64,000 nt of DNA from [Chlorobium] sp. 445 (GTDB lineage: Bacteria; Bacteroidota; Chlorobiia; Chlorobiales; Thermochlorobacteraceae): positions 42,440-106,439 of the forward strand of contig NSLH01000006.1 in NCBI GenBank assembly GCA_002763895.1, in the 5' to 3' direction. The position numbers were made by a program, and so were the translations under genes. Positions 39,147 through 49,929 of the stretch are shown in pieces. The notes beneath the pieces are model-generated. The model worked only from the letters and a program-made list of their open reading frames with translations, was not told the DNA's origin and searched no databases. How positions within the stretch are numbered: the first letter of the stretch is position 1; each line of letters opens with the position of its first letter.

Positions 39147-40727
39147 TCACACCTTAATTAGCCGTGGTGAATAGACGCCTTCGACTTCGCTGATGCGTTT
39201 GAGGGTTACAGGTGAGATGGCTTCATCGAGGCAGATTGCGGTCAGTGCTTTAGTCTTTTCTTCGTTACGCGAGAGCGAGATATTCGCAATGTTAATGCTT
39301 GCGCGCAGCAACCGTGCCCCAACACGCGCCATCACGCCGGGCTTGTCGTCGTTGGTGTAAATCAAAATGTATCCCTCGGGTTTGAATTCACAGATAAAAT
39401 GGTCATAGATCACCACGCGCATATCCTTTGCACCTAACACGACACCACCAAGCCGCTTTTTAGCTTCACTGGTTTCATACTCTACCACAATCAAGTTTTG
39501 ATAATCGGGATGCTCTTTTTCATGTTGATGGTGCACAGCAAGCCCTAAGTCGCTTGCCATTGCAAAGACATTGATGTAGTTGATTTCTCGGTGTTGAATT
39601 TCATCGAGTAAGCCTTTGAGAGCTGCTGCTGAAATGGCTTCAGAGAACTTGCGCAGGAAGTCGCCATAGCTTGTAATCGTTATGGATTTCGGCGTGCCAT
39701 CTAAGAGTTGTGCACACATTGCCCCCAGTTTTTCTGCAAGTGCCAGATGCACTTTTACTTCGGTCTTTTGTGCCAGTTCAACCGTTGTGGCATTTACTGC
39801 GCCAACCAGTGCGCCTGTCTTTTTCCACTCTACAATTTGCTGGGCAATCTGAATAGCCACTTTTTCCTGTGCTTCAACGGTTGAGGCAGCAATGTGCGGT
39901 GTTACAATCACGTTTTCAAGTTTGAGCAAGGGGTTATCAGGCAAGAGCGGCTCTACTTCAAACACATCAAGTGCTGCGGCAGCGACTTTGCCTGATGCCA
40001 CAGCCTCTGCCAAATCTTGCTCATTGATAATACCACCGCGCGCACAATTGATAATGCGCACACCTGGCTTCATCAGTGCCAAGGTCTCTGCGCAAATTAG
40101 GTTACGTGTGGCTTCACTATACGGGGTGTGGATTGTGATAAAATCTGCTTTGCGCCAGAGTTCTTCGAGCGGGAGGAGTTGAATATCGAGCTTGCTTGCC
40201 ATTTCCTGCGAGACCATCGGGTCAAATGCGATGATGTGCATACCGAAGGCTTGCATGCGCAAGGCGACTTCACGTCCGATTTTGCCTAGCCCAACTACAG
40301 CCAGTGTCTTGCCTTCCAGTTCGCGCCCGAGCCACTTCTTTTTATCCCAAATGCCTTGCTTGAGTTCGGCATGTGCTTGTGGCAGCAAGCGAGCTACGGC
40401 TAAAATCATCGCGCAGGTGTGCTCCGCCGCTGAAATCGTGTTACCGCCGGGCGTATTCATCACGATAATCCCTTTGCGTGTCGCAGCATCAAGGTCGATA
40501 TTATCGACGCCCGCGCCAGCTCTGCCAATGAGTTTGAGTTTATTTGCGCACTCTAAAATATCGCCTGTCAGTTTAGTTGCACTTCTGACCAGCACGACCT
40601 CATAGTCTCTAATTTCTGATTTAAGTTCATCTTTGGAGAGCTTTTGCTTTTCTATGACCTCAAAGCCTTCTTGACGCAAAATTTCCCCACATTTTTTTTC
40701 AATGTTGTCTAAAATGAGCGTTTTCAT
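39147..40727 (-). CDS. serA: D-3-phosphoglycerate dehydrogenase SerA
   Basis: A 526-residue enzyme that starts serine synthesis. The Rossmann nucleotide-binding motif GLGKIGREVA, catalytic Arg in NCARGGI, Glu in DVFEVEP and His in TPHIAAST are present. The long form is complete: an allosteric substrate-binding domain follows the dehydrogenase core, then a C-terminal ACT domain (YTNDDKPGVMARVG and ANISLSR) that usually senses serine. A TATCTTTG box at 40753-40760 probably serves as its promoter. Confidence 0.95.
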   Translation of the reverse strand: MKTLILDNIEKKCGEILRQEGFEVIEKQKLSKDELKSEIRDYEVVLVRSATKLTGDILECANKLKLIGRAGAGVDNIDLDAATRKGIIVMNTPGGNTISAAEHTCAMILAVARLLPQAHAELKQGIWDKKKWLGRELEGKTLAVVGLGKIGREVALRMQAFGMHIIAFDPMVSQEMASKLDIQLLPLEELWRKADFITIHTPYSEATRNLICAETLALMKPGVRIINCARGGIINEQDLAEAVASGKVAAAALDVFEVEPLLPDNPLLKLENVIVTPHIAASTVEAQEKVAIQIAQQIVEWKKTGALVGAVNATTVELAQKTEVKVHLALAEKLGAMCAQLLDGTPKSITITSYGDFLRKFSEAISAAALKGLLDEIQHREINYINVFAMASDLGLAVHHQHEKEHPDYQNLIVVEYETSEAKKRLGGVVLGAKDMRVVIYDHFICEFKPEGYILIYTNDDKPGVMARVGARLLRASINIANISLSRNEEKTKALTAICLDEAISPVTLKRISEVEGVYSPRLIKV

Positions 40728-40752
40728 AGATGGTATTTTTATGTGTGAAACG

Positions 40753-40760
40753 CAAAGATA
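40753..40760 (-). promoter_or_regulatory. -7 element TATCTTTG upstream of serA
   Basis: On the minus strand the gap between bshB1 and serA reads CGTATCTTTGCG, which contains the TANNTTTG consensus, 25 bases before the serA ATG. A -33 TTG at the usual spacing is not obvious. Confidence 0.45.
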
Positions 40761-40786
40761 CGAATTGCTGAGGGACTGCGCTTAAC

Positions 40787-41512
40787 TTAGCAAAAAACGC
40801 TCGAGAAATGCTTTACGGGCAGAATGCTGGCATACACAAATCCTTCGCCATAGCGTGCACCGATAAGTTCACCAAAGTACTTGGCGCGAGCGTCCAGCGC
40901 TTCTAAAAATTCTTTGCGTGAAATATGTGTCTCGGGCTCTTTGGAGTTCGGATCATAAAACTGCGACTTAAATGCCATCACGGCTTTGCGCGAGGCTTCA
41001 AATGTATCGGAGACATCCACGATAAAACTCGGCAACATAAATCGATCTTGCAGATAGTACAGCAGGTATTTCGGTCGATGCCGCTCTTGGATTTTGCCGT
41101 TGTCCTTAGTTTTGATTTTGATGAGACCCGAGTAGAAGCAGGCATCGGTGATGAGTTTAGCGGCGCGTTCATGATCAGGATGGCGCTCGATAGGCTGGGG
41201 TGCAAAGACCACCGTTGGTCGATAGCGGCGAAGGATACGAATGACTTTGAGCAGGTTTTCGTGCGAGTTTTCGAAACGAGTGTCGCCTAAATTCAGATTG
41301 ATGCGTTCCGTGTAGCCCAGATGCTGTGCAGCCTCTGCAGCTTCTTTTCGCCGAAGTGTGCGTGTACCACGCGACCCCATTTCACCTTCTGTCAAATCGC
41401 ACGCCACGACTGGCTTACCTTCTTGGCGAAGTTTAAGCATCGTTGCCGAGCAAGCAATTTCAATATCATCAGGATGTGCCCCAAAAGCTAAAGCATAAAT
41501 GTACTCAGACAT
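40787..41512 (-). CDS. bshB1: bacillithiol biosynthesis deacetylase BshB1
   Basis: A 241-residue LmbE-like zinc deacetylase. The metal motifs AHPDDIE (residues 12-18) and HPDHERAA, the acidic pair in LTEGEMGSRGT and the tail KYFGELIGARYGEGF fit BshB1, which removes the acetyl group from GlcNAc-malate during bacillithiol synthesis. Chlorobi are known to make a bacillithiol derivative. The other bsh genes are not in the window. It starts 18 bases after the diguanylate cyclase gene ends, so it is likely in the same transcript. Confidence 0.88.
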   Translation of the reverse strand: MSEYIYALAFGAHPDDIEIACSATMLKLRQEGKPVVACDLTEGEMGSRGTRTLRRKEAAEAAQHLGYTERINLNLGDTRFENSHENLLKVIRILRRYRPTVVFAPQPIERHPDHERAAKLITDACFYSGLIKIKTKDNGKIQERHRPKYLLYYLQDRFMLPSFIVDVSDTFEASRKAVMAFKSQFYDPNSKEPETHISRKEFLEALDARAKYFGELIGARYGEGFVYASILPVKHFSSVFC

Positions 41513-41530
41513 TTTGACTAGCAGATGTGG

Positions 41531-43171
41531 TTAGTAGGCGATACGGTTGCGTCCAGCTGTTTTTGCTTCGTAGAGTTTTGTATCGGCTGTGCTTAGCAGC
41601 TGCTGCACTGTTTTTTTAGCGGTGCTCTCGGCAAGCCCGAAACTCATCGTTACATGTAGCCGTTCAGAAATGCCTTCCCAGTAGTACGACTCCAGGCTGG
41701 CACGAATTTTCTCACAGGCAATCACAGCGTTTTTGAAGCAAGGTTTCAGGGAAAATTAAAGCAAACTCTTCGCCGCCATAGCGCGCCACCATATCTGCAC
41801 TACGAGAGTTCTGGCGAAGAATATGTGCAATGATTTTCAGGACTTCATCACCAACTTGATGTGAATACGCATCATTGATTTGCTTGAAGAAATCCACGTC
41901 GGCAATTGCAACTGTCATTACGCAGCCATAGCGACGCGTACGCTCAAATTCACGCTGCACACTCTCATCAAAATAGCGGCGATTGTAGACGCCTGTTAAT
42001 CCATCGGTGATGGCTTGCAGCAAGAGTTGTTCAGTTTGCTTGCGTAGCATGGCATTAATTTCAGTCAGCTCGAGCGTTTTGCGTCGATATTCTTCAGCTT
42101 CACGCTGTTTTTTTTCTAACTCATACTGCACTTGCAAACTTCTTAGGCGGCGATGATTTTCTTCGTTGAGCAGCGCACGCTCAATTACATGAAAGTTTTC
42201 GTAATGCTCGAGCGCAATCTTAAAATCGCCTTTGTATTTATGCACCAAAGCGAGCGCTTGATGCGCTGCAAAGAGCTGAGTTCTGCAATTTGCATTCTCT
42301 GCAAGTTTCAGTGCGCGGTAAAGTGATGTAGTAGCTTGCTCGTGCTGTTGCTGCGCAGCATAAAGTTTGCCAATGATAATCAGCGTTTCGGCAATGCTAG
42401 CTCGATCATTCAAGCTCTCTTTGATTTGAAGACTTTGAGAGAGCATTTCTAAAGCGCGCTTATAGTCTCTCATCTGACCATAGACTTCACCTGTATTTTG
42501 CAAAGCAATGGCTTCACCGATTCGGTCGTTCAAATGGCGAGCAATGTCCAGACTTTTTGCAAAGCACTCGAGCGCTTTTTTGTTCTCCCCTATTTTTCCA
42601 TAGATACATCCAATGTTGCTAAAGACCCGTCCTTGACTCATACTGTCCTGAAGGCGCTGGTAGAGTTCAAGACTTTCTTGATAGTATCGCAAGGCATTTG
42701 GGAAATCTTGCAAGAGAAAATACACCGCGCCGATTGTCGCCAGCGCCGTTGCTTCACTTGCAAGACTGTGAATTTCTTGACTATACTTTAGACTACTGAA
42801 CGCATGCTCGAGCGCTTGTGGGTATCGCCCAGTTGGCGATGCACGATGCTTAAGTTGTGCAGCACCGTAATGCTGCCTTCATAGTCTTCAAGCTCTTTGA
42901 ATATCGCTAAGGCTTCTTTGAGGGCTTCGAGGGCTTTGTCATAATTTGCCAAACGCCAGTGGCAAATACCCATGTTTCGAAGGCTGTAGGCTTGCCCTGA
43001 GAGATAATTTTCTACTTTAGCCTGCTTACACGCTTCTTCAGCTGCTGACAGTGCACGGAGCGGCTCATGCGCCCACAGTTCCAGCACTGCTGCATTGAGT
43101 GCGTCTATTTTTGCAAATCCGTCTTCTGCTTTTTGAACAAACGTATCTGCTTCATTCATCTTTTTACTCAT
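41531..43171 (-). CDS. TPR-repeat diguanylate cyclase (GGDEF), with two frameshifts
   Basis: About 546 residues when repaired: N-terminal tetratricopeptide repeats (about 7 copies; AYSLRNMGICHWRLANYDKA and FSNIGCIYGKIGENKKALE are clear), a coiled coil, then a GGDEF domain (ITDGLTGVYNRRYFDE, active-site GGEEF). An RxxD inhibitory site, RSAD, lies 5 residues before GGEEF, so the enzyme should make c-di-GMP under product inhibition. Frameshifts are at 42815-42818 (one extra A restores THKALEHAF) and at a T5 run 41730-41734 (one fewer gives LLQNAVIACEKIR). Its start overlaps the kinase stop, so translation is coupled. Confidence 0.85.
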
Positions 43172-46100
43172 CCTGCTCTCCTGCCACTGGAAGTTTTACG
43201 CGGAATATACTGCCTTTATCTTTTCCTTCCGATTCTGCCCACACGGTGCCGCCGTGCAATTCAACAAGTTGTTTGACAATAGCCAGCCCCAATCCCGTTG
43301 AACTTTCCCCGCCTGTCGGTCGTGCTGAGAGACGCTGAAATTTGCCAAAAAGCTTTTGCATGTCCTCTTTCGTCAGCCCTTGACCTTCATCGCGCACACT
43401 AATCAGCACACTTTGCTCATCTTTTTTGCCATTGCTGTTTGTGATATGCTGCACCCTGACGCTGATGCTTTTACCTTCAGGACTGTATTTAATTGCGTTG
43501 GAAATTAAGTTATCCATCACTTCTCTCATTCGGTCTGGGTCTACAAACACAACGCAGCCCTGCTCACCTTGAAATGAGAGCACTTGGCGTTTATTTGAGC
43601 TTGGGTTTGGTTGCATGCGACCACCTCTTCAACCAGACGCGACAGGTCGCATCGCGTCTTATGCAATTCGATTTTACCTTCCTCAAGCGCTGCAGTCTTC
43701 AGCAGTCCATCAATGTTGCGCAGGATGCGTTCAGCAGCGCTAAGAATGCTCTGCACCATCAGGTAAATGTCAGAATTGGGCTCTATCTTTTCACGAATGA
43801 GCAGTGCAAAACCCAGCACGGATTGCAATGGATTTTTGAGGTCATGTGCGACAATGCCCAGTAGCTCGGTTTTCATACGGCTTGCTTCTTCAGCTTTTTG
43901 GCGCAAGACTTCAGCTTCATACCGTTTGATTTCCATTTCTTCGCGTGCTAACTGAGCTTCCTGCAGCGCAATCTCCAGACGCTGCTTTGCCGTTGCTAAA
44001 TCGCGCGTGCGTCTTTCCACCAGCACAGCCAAGTCTTTTTCTCTCTGAATCACACTGGCGATGCGCCAGCGTAAAAATGCCTACACCAGTGAGGAGCACT
44101 GCCATCGCTATCAGTCCTGCAAACCACACCGTCTGGTAAAAAAATGGCTTTATAGTCAATGTGATTGCATCGCCTTGTTCATTCCAGATCCCATCGTTGT
44201 TGCACGCAATCACGCGAAATGTGTAAGTACTGGGCGGCAAGTTCGTGTAGTAAGCTGTGCGGCGCGTATCCGCCTCATTCCAAGTCTTGTCAAACCCTTC
44301 AAGTTGGTATCGAAACTTGACTTTTCTCGGCGCAAGGAGCGAAAGTCCAGCGTAGTGAAATTCCAGTTTGTTTGAGCCCGCTTCCAAAACCAGTTGCTCT
44401 GACTTTTCTCGGCGTTCGCCATCGACATAGATTTCTTCGATGTGCACAGGCGGTGGAATCAGGTTCTTTGGCAATTTTCTCGGATTTATTTGCACCGCCC
44501 CTTTTGCTGTCGGGAACCATAGCATGCCATCTCTGGTCTTGCATGCTGTAGCAGGCGTAATACCTTCATTGGTCTTCATGCCATCTTCTACACCAAAGGC
44601 ACGCGAGTTGATTTGCGTTCGCTTGCCTTCCGCAAACTCATTGAGTTCAATTTTGCTTACACGAAAAATACCTGTGTTGCAGTTCATCCATAAATAGCCA
44701 TCATCATCTTCTAAAATTTGAAAGACATCATTGCCATACAGACCGTTGCGTGAGGTGTAGGCGGTAATCTTCCCATCTTTGAGTCGTGAAAGCCCGCCAG
44801 ATGTGCCTACCCAAAGCACCTTTTCTTGGTCTTCATACATACAAAACACAACATCACCCGATAAGCCGTCTCTTGAGGTGTAGGCAAAGAAGTTGCCGTT
44901 TTTGTAGGCGTTGAGCCCACCACCGTCAGTTGCAATCCAGAGCGTATTGTCGCTATCACACAAGAGTGAAATGATAGAATTGCTTGTCAGGCCAATTGTG
45001 GTCTTGAAGTTTGTGAATTTGCCATCTTTGTAGCGCGAAAGACCATGCACATTAGTGCCAATCCAGAGCGCACCGTCTTTGTCTTCGCAAATCGTGCGTG
45101 TGCCATTGTTTACCAATCCCTCTTTTTCAGTCAGAGCTTTGAAGGTCTTTCCATCGTAGTTTAGAATGCCACTGCCGAATGTTGCAATCCAGAATTTGCC
45201 ATCACGTGCGCGTAGAAACGCACGAATGATGTCTACAGGTAATCCATTTTTCGTGGTGTAATTGCATATCTCTCCATCTTTCCAGTGCGTCATCCCATTG
45301 AAAGAGCCAAACCACAGCGAGCCATCTGAATCTTGATAAATCGAGTAAATCACATCGTCTATCAAGCCTTCAGACTTTGCAAACGTGAGAAATGTCCCAT
45401 CGCGAAATCGGTTCAAGCCTGCGCGCGATGTGCCGAACCACAGACTTCCCTCACGATCTTCCATGAACGCATAAATCCGCACGCCTTCAAATCCGTCTTT
45501 CTCAGTGAAGTTCTCGAACCTGCCATCATAGAAGCGCGAAAGCCCGCGAATAGTGCCAATCCAGAGCGCCCCGCCCGAGTCTTGAAAAATAGAGTAGACC
45601 GATTCGCTGACCAGACCATCTTTTGGTGTGTAAGTTTGCCAGTGTGTCTGCTCGAAGCGAGAAATGCCTACATTTGTGCCAATCCAGATGTTACCATTTT
45701 TATCCTCGTAAATTGCTCGCACATAGTTATCAGGCAGCGCGGCGACACTCGTTTGACTTCGATACGTGTTGACCATTCCATTTTGCAAATGCCATAAGCC
45801 TAAGTCTGTGCCTGCCCACACATCTCCTCTCGAATCGACCATCACCGTATTGATGCTGTTACTAGGTAAACCATTGCTCACCGTGTAGGTCGTGAAGGTT
45901 TGAGTACTTAAATCTAACTTGCAGAGTCCTTTACGCGTGCCAATCCAGAGCCGATTAGAGAGCAAATCATAAGCCAGACTTGTAATGATATCACTGGGTA
46001 AGTTTTCTTGGGCTTGATAGTTACGAAATTTTCCTGCTTTCAGCGCGAGCAATCCACCACCATTTGTACCTATCCAAATTGTGCCGTCAGGTGTCTCACA

Positions 46101-46388
46101 TAGCGTCAGTACCGTGCTGTTGCGAAATTCTGGCGTATTGCGCTGATTAAAGACAATGAACTTCGCCCCATCAAAACGAATCAGTCCATCATATGAACCT
46201 AACCAGATATACCCTTGATTCTCATTCTGATGCGTCTGCAAAATGGCTAAGACCGACTGATGTGGCAAACCGTCTTTCTTCTCCCATGTTTCATAGTTAT
46301 ACTGCGTGATTTTTTTCTTGGGATCCAGCGCTGCTGCTTCGTGAGCTGTAATTAGCAACGACAGCGCTATCCATACGCAGCATGCCAC
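43164..46388 (-). CDS. two-component histidine kinase with beta-propeller sensor, two frameshifts
   Basis: About 1,075 residues when repaired. A signal segment is followed by a periplasmic two-component regulator propeller with about 14 repeats of the IWIGT..GL.R.. type, a Y_Y_Y domain (FHYAGLSLLAPRKVKFRYQLEGF), one membrane helix (VWFAGLIAMAVLLTGVGIF), a coiled coil and the kinase core: H box GIVAHDLKNPLQ, N box NLISNAIKYSP, G1 DEGQGL, G2 STGLGLAIV. Frame breaks: 44073-44077 (one extra T gives GIFLRWRIASV) and 43594-43596 (one extra A gives QNKRQVLSFQG). GTG 46388 is the only start in frame. The downstream gene is a diguanylate cyclase overlapping by 8 bases. Confidence 0.88.
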
Positions 46389-46639
46389 GTTGCAAAAACG
46401 TTTTTCTTTGTGACTCTTGTCGTAGAATACTCACAGTTCTAAACGCTCGCAGTTCTAAAAATTTTAGTCAGAAAGATACTTAAAGTTTCGGCTTCTTGGT
46501 GGCTCTGCCAAGCCTAGATAGGCTTTCATGCCGCTGCTGCTTGAGCCTTGCATTTACTTCACCCTTTGTACGTTGCACAAGGCACCGAATAGCTTCACGA
46601 CATTACAGTTCGGCTTTACACTACTGCCTAAAGTTACGT

Positions 46640-46647
46640 ATCTTTGT
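46640..46647 (+). promoter_or_regulatory. -7 element TATCTTTG upstream of pheT
   Basis: TATCTTTG (TANNTTTG consensus) lies 30 bases before the pheT ATG, in the 289-base divergent gap shared with the histidine kinase. No clear -33 TTG at 19-20 bases spacing. Confidence 0.45.
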
Positions 46648-46677
46648 TGTTTGTGATTTCAAAAGACTTTCCTGGTT

Positions 46678-49104
46678 ATGAAAATTTCACTCAACTGGCT
46701 TAAAACATTTGCCCCATCGCTGACGCTAAGCGAGCTTGAAATAGCGCAGCGTCTTACCTTGCTTGGCTTTGAGGTTGAACACATCGAGCATCTTGGTGCA
46801 AGTTTCAGTGGCGTGGTCATTGGTAAAGTCCTCAAATGCGATAAGCATCCTAACGCAGATAAATTGTCGGTCTGCACAGTCGATGTTGGGGCTGCCGATG
46901 CCTTGCAAATTGTCTGCGGGGCGCCGAATGTCGCCGTAGGTCAATACGTGCCTGTAGCGTTGGTTGGAGCAACCTTGCGTTTTTATAGCGGCCAGACACT
47001 CACGATTAAAAAATCCAAAATTCGTGGTGTTGAATCTGTGGGCATGATTTGCGCTGAAGATGAGCTTGGGCTTTCTGACAATCACGATGGTATTATGGTA
47101 TTGAGCCAAGCCGATGGTGAGTTTCGTGTCGGCGAACCCTTTGAGAAGTATGTTGAGCGCGATGTCATCTTTGACCTTTCAATTACGCCGAACCGTCCCG
47201 ACATGCTCTCGCATCTGGGTGTTGCGCGCGAGCTTGTTGGCATTACGGGCGTGCAGTTGCCTAGTTATCGTGCTTTGCCGTTCGTGCGTTCCTCCTCTCG
47301 CATTGTCGTCGAAGACCTTGCAGCATGTCCGCACTATGCTGCCGTTATCATTGAAGGCGTCAGAATTGCACCATCACCTGCATGGTTGCAGCATCGTCTC
47401 AAAGCTATTGGCTTACGCCCTATCAACAATGTCGTCGACATTACAAACTATGTGCTGCACGCTGTAGGTCAGCCGCTGCATGCGTTTGATTTAGACAAAC
47501 TCCGTGAGCATCGCATTCGCGTGCGGACTGATATTGCCGGTGACTTTCTGACGCTCGATGGCAAGACACGTCGGCTTGAGCCTGGCATGATTATGATCTG
47601 CGATGCTGAAAAGCCTGTTGCAATTGGTGGGATTATGGGCGGCTTGCACTCTGAGATTTCTGATAGCACAACGCACGTGCTCTTGGAATCAGCCTATTTT
47701 AATCCCAGTCAGATTCGGCGGGCTGCCAAAAAATTAGGGCTCTCGACCGATGCCTCATATCGTTTTGAGCGCGGCGTTGACTGGGGGAACATTCGTGGCG
47801 CCGCCGCCATGGCAACGGCACTTATTGTGGAACTTGCAGGTGGACATGTTGTTGAAAGCACGGAAGTGCTGGCTCAGGAACGCGAGCGACTTCAGGTTAC
47901 ACTTCGACCGCATCGTGTCAATGCGTTTTTAGGCGCGTCAATTGAGCATGCTCAGATGGTTTCGATCCTCGTAGGCTTAGGCTTTGAAAAAATTGAACAA
48001 ACCCCAGAGCACATTCGCTTTAGCGTTCCAAGTTGGCGAGTCGATGTTTCGGCTGAAGTTGATCTTATCGAGGAAATTGCACGTGTTTATGGCTATGATA
48101 ACCTCATGCCAGCAGAAAAACTCACCTCGTCGTATCCCTCGCAGCGCCCTGAAAAAGAGCATTTTAACGACCGTGTGCGCAAGTTCATGATTGGCATGGG
48201 GTTTAAAGAAATCCTGACCAATCCGCTTCTAAGCCTGCCCGAAGCACAAATGTTTTCGGAGCGTGTGGTTTGCACGTTGAATCCGATTTCAGAAGATATG
48301 GCAGCGATGCGTCCAAGTCTGATTCCGTCGCTTCTGAGATGTGTGGCGCATAATCAAAATCTAAGCAATATGGATATGCGCATGTTTGAGATTGGACATA
48401 CTTTTGAACGTGCCTCACCGGATGAACCGACGCTAGTTTCTGGTTACTGTGAGCGTGAAATGCTGGGCATTGCCATCACTGGCCGACGCTGGCCCCGCAG
48501 CTGGGCGCATCCAAATGATATGTCAGACTTCTTTGATCTTAAAGGCGCGGTCGAGGAGTTACTTCAGTGCTTACATCTACTTGAAAAATCAAAATTTATT
48601 CTTTATACTCATGGCAGTTTGCGTCTGGAAATAGATGCAAACTGCAATACGCCGTCTGGCAGTGTCTTTGCGGGAGTTCTGCAAATTGCGCCAAAAGAGT
48701 GGCTAGCAAAGCATGGCATTGAAAGAGAGGTTTTTATAGCTGAATTGGATATGAATGTTTTACGCAACTTGGCGGAATTTGAGTCTGAATACCGTGCTCC
48801 TGCAAAGTTCCCAGCAGTTACGCGCGACCTTGCGTTTTATGTGCCCAAGCATCTTGCATCGCATGATATTATGCAAGATCTTGCAAAAGCGCATCCGTTA
48901 ATTGAACGGGTAGAACTTTTTGATGTCTACGATCCTACATTGCAAGCCAGCCGTACTGACATGGAAAGCCGACGCAGTCTTGCATTCTCGCTTAAACTTG
49001 TCAGCCGCGAGCGAACTCTGACAGAAGAGGAGATTAGCGCGCTGCTGGCAAAAGTCGTTAGGCAACTCGAATCCAAATATGGTGCGGAACTTCGCCAATC
49101 CTAA
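46678..49104 (+). CDS. pheT: phenylalanyl-tRNA synthetase beta subunit PheT
   Basis: An 808-residue subunit of the alpha2-beta2 enzyme that charges tRNA-Phe. Domain order is complete: N-terminal tRNA-binding EMAP-like fold (MKISLNWLKTFAP, DKLSVCTVDVG), B3/B4 editing domain (RPINNVVDITNYVLHAVGQPLHAFD, GGIMGG), B5 (SVPSWRVDVSAEVDLIEEIARVYGYDN), the catalytic-like core, and the C-terminal anticodon-binding FDX domain (FPAVTRDLAFYV). The alpha subunit pheS is not adjacent. It heads a unit with a coiled-coil gene, zapA, a structured RNA and rny. Confidence 0.96.
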   Translation: MKISLNWLKTFAPSLTLSELEIAQRLTLLGFEVEHIEHLGASFSGVVIGKVLKCDKHPNADKLSVCTVDVGAADALQIVCGAPNVAVGQYVPVALVGATLRFYSGQTLTIKKSKIRGVESVGMICAEDELGLSDNHDGIMVLSQADGEFRVGEPFEKYVERDVIFDLSITPNRPDMLSHLGVARELVGITGVQLPSYRALPFVRSSSRIVVEDLAACPHYAAVIIEGVRIAPSPAWLQHRLKAIGLRPINNVVDITNYVLHAVGQPLHAFDLDKLREHRIRVRTDIAGDFLTLDGKTRRLEPGMIMICDAEKPVAIGGIMGGLHSEISDSTTHVLLESAYFNPSQIRRAAKKLGLSTDASYRFERGVDWGNIRGAAAMATALIVELAGGHVVESTEVLAQERERLQVTLRPHRVNAFLGASIEHAQMVSILVGLGFEKIEQTPEHIRFSVPSWRVDVSAEVDLIEEIARVYGYDNLMPAEKLTSSYPSQRPEKEHFNDRVRKFMIGMGFKEILTNPLLSLPEAQMFSERVVCTLNPISEDMAAMRPSLIPSLLRCVAHNQNLSNMDMRMFEIGHTFERASPDEPTLVSGYCEREMLGIAITGRRWPRSWAHPNDMSDFFDLKGAVEELLQCLHLLEKSKFILYTHGSLRLEIDANCNTPSGSVFAGVLQIAPKEWLAKHGIEREVFIAELDMNVLRNLAEFESEYRAPAKFPAVTRDLAFYVPKHLASHDIMQDLAKAHPLIERVELFDVYDPTLQASRTDMESRRSLAFSLKLVSRERTLTEEEISALLAKVVRQLESKYGAELRQS

Positions 49105-49198
49105 GTCAAGTGGCAAGTCGCAAAGTAGGATGAGGGTTGTGGTGCGCCTTAATTGCTGAGGTGGTTTTCTGATGTGAAAGTGGTTCGTTTGTCTAAAG

Positions 49199-49519
49199 AT
49201 GAACAAGTCTAAAGAGATGGTTCAAAGTCCAGAGGCTGCACTCGCAGAGTTAGAGCAAGTTGTGCGCCACTTAGCATCGGAAAACTTAGCCCTGCGGCTC
49301 GAGAAAGAAGCGCTCAAGCAGCAACTCGATGAGCAACAGCGTGCGTTGCAAGCAGCAACTGCTCTTGCCTCTTTAGCTTCTCTTCCCGAGACCTCCCAGG
49401 CACCTTCGGCGGATTCTGGTGCATTGATCCTTTCAGCCATGGAGCGCCTGTATTTCAAGGAACGTCTGCAGCGCCTTTTGGAACTGGTCGATCTTGAACT
49501 ACTTCGCCTCGATGGATAG
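49199..49519 (+). CDS. small coiled-coil protein, function unknown
   Basis: A 106-residue protein that is almost one long heptad-repeat helix (about 10-60, with many Glu, Leu, Gln), then an Ala/Ser-rich linker and a second helix (AMERLYFKERLQRLLELVDLELL). It lies between pheT and zapA and so may be a division-related coiled coil like ZapB, but no homology is claimed. It starts 94 bases after pheT and ends 45 bases before zapA. Confidence 0.65.
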   Translation: MNKSKEMVQSPEAALAELEQVVRHLASENLALRLEKEALKQQLDEQQRALQAATALASLASLPETSQAPSADSGALILSAMERLYFKERLQRLLELVDLELLRLDG

Positions 49520-49564
49520 CAAAGCCTGGACCTGTGAGTAATTTTATCACTTTATTTTTCTGCT

Positions 49565-49843
49565 ATGGAACCGATCAAGGTGCGTGTGTTTGGTGAGGAC
49601 TATCCCCTTTTGGTTGAAAACCGTGAGCTTACTGAGGCAGCTGCTCGGCAAGTTGATAGGCAGATGTATGAATATCGTCGCAAAGGGATAGATCTTAGCA
49701 CTTCAAAAATTGCAATTTTGACAGCAATATCCTTTGCAGAAAAAGTCATTGAGTTAGAGCAACGCTTAGAGCAGCTTACCAGTAAAATTACAACACTTAC
49801 ACACGATATCCTGATTCAACATTCTGATATATCTAAACATTAA
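49565..49843 (+). CDS. zapA: cell division protein ZapA
   Basis: A 92-residue protein with the ZapA pattern: a short beta-rich head (IKVRVFGEDYPLLVENRELTEAAARQVDRQM), then IAILTAISFAEKVIELEQRL leading to a coiled coil. ZapA binds FtsZ and bundles filaments at the Z-ring. It is followed by the probable 6S RNA and rny, a gene order reminiscent of the zapA-ssrS linkage known in proteobacteria. Confidence 0.85.
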   Translation: MEPIKVRVFGEDYPLLVENRELTEAAARQVDRQMYEYRRKGIDLSTSKIAILTAISFAEKVIELEQRLEQLTSKITTLTHDILIQHSDISKH

Positions 49844-49929
49844 GGTATTTAGCTGGTAAAATTACTCATTGTTCTTTTTCATCATCGTTCCAACTCAGGC
49901 GTCACGCTTACAGGGTTTTATTACTTTCA

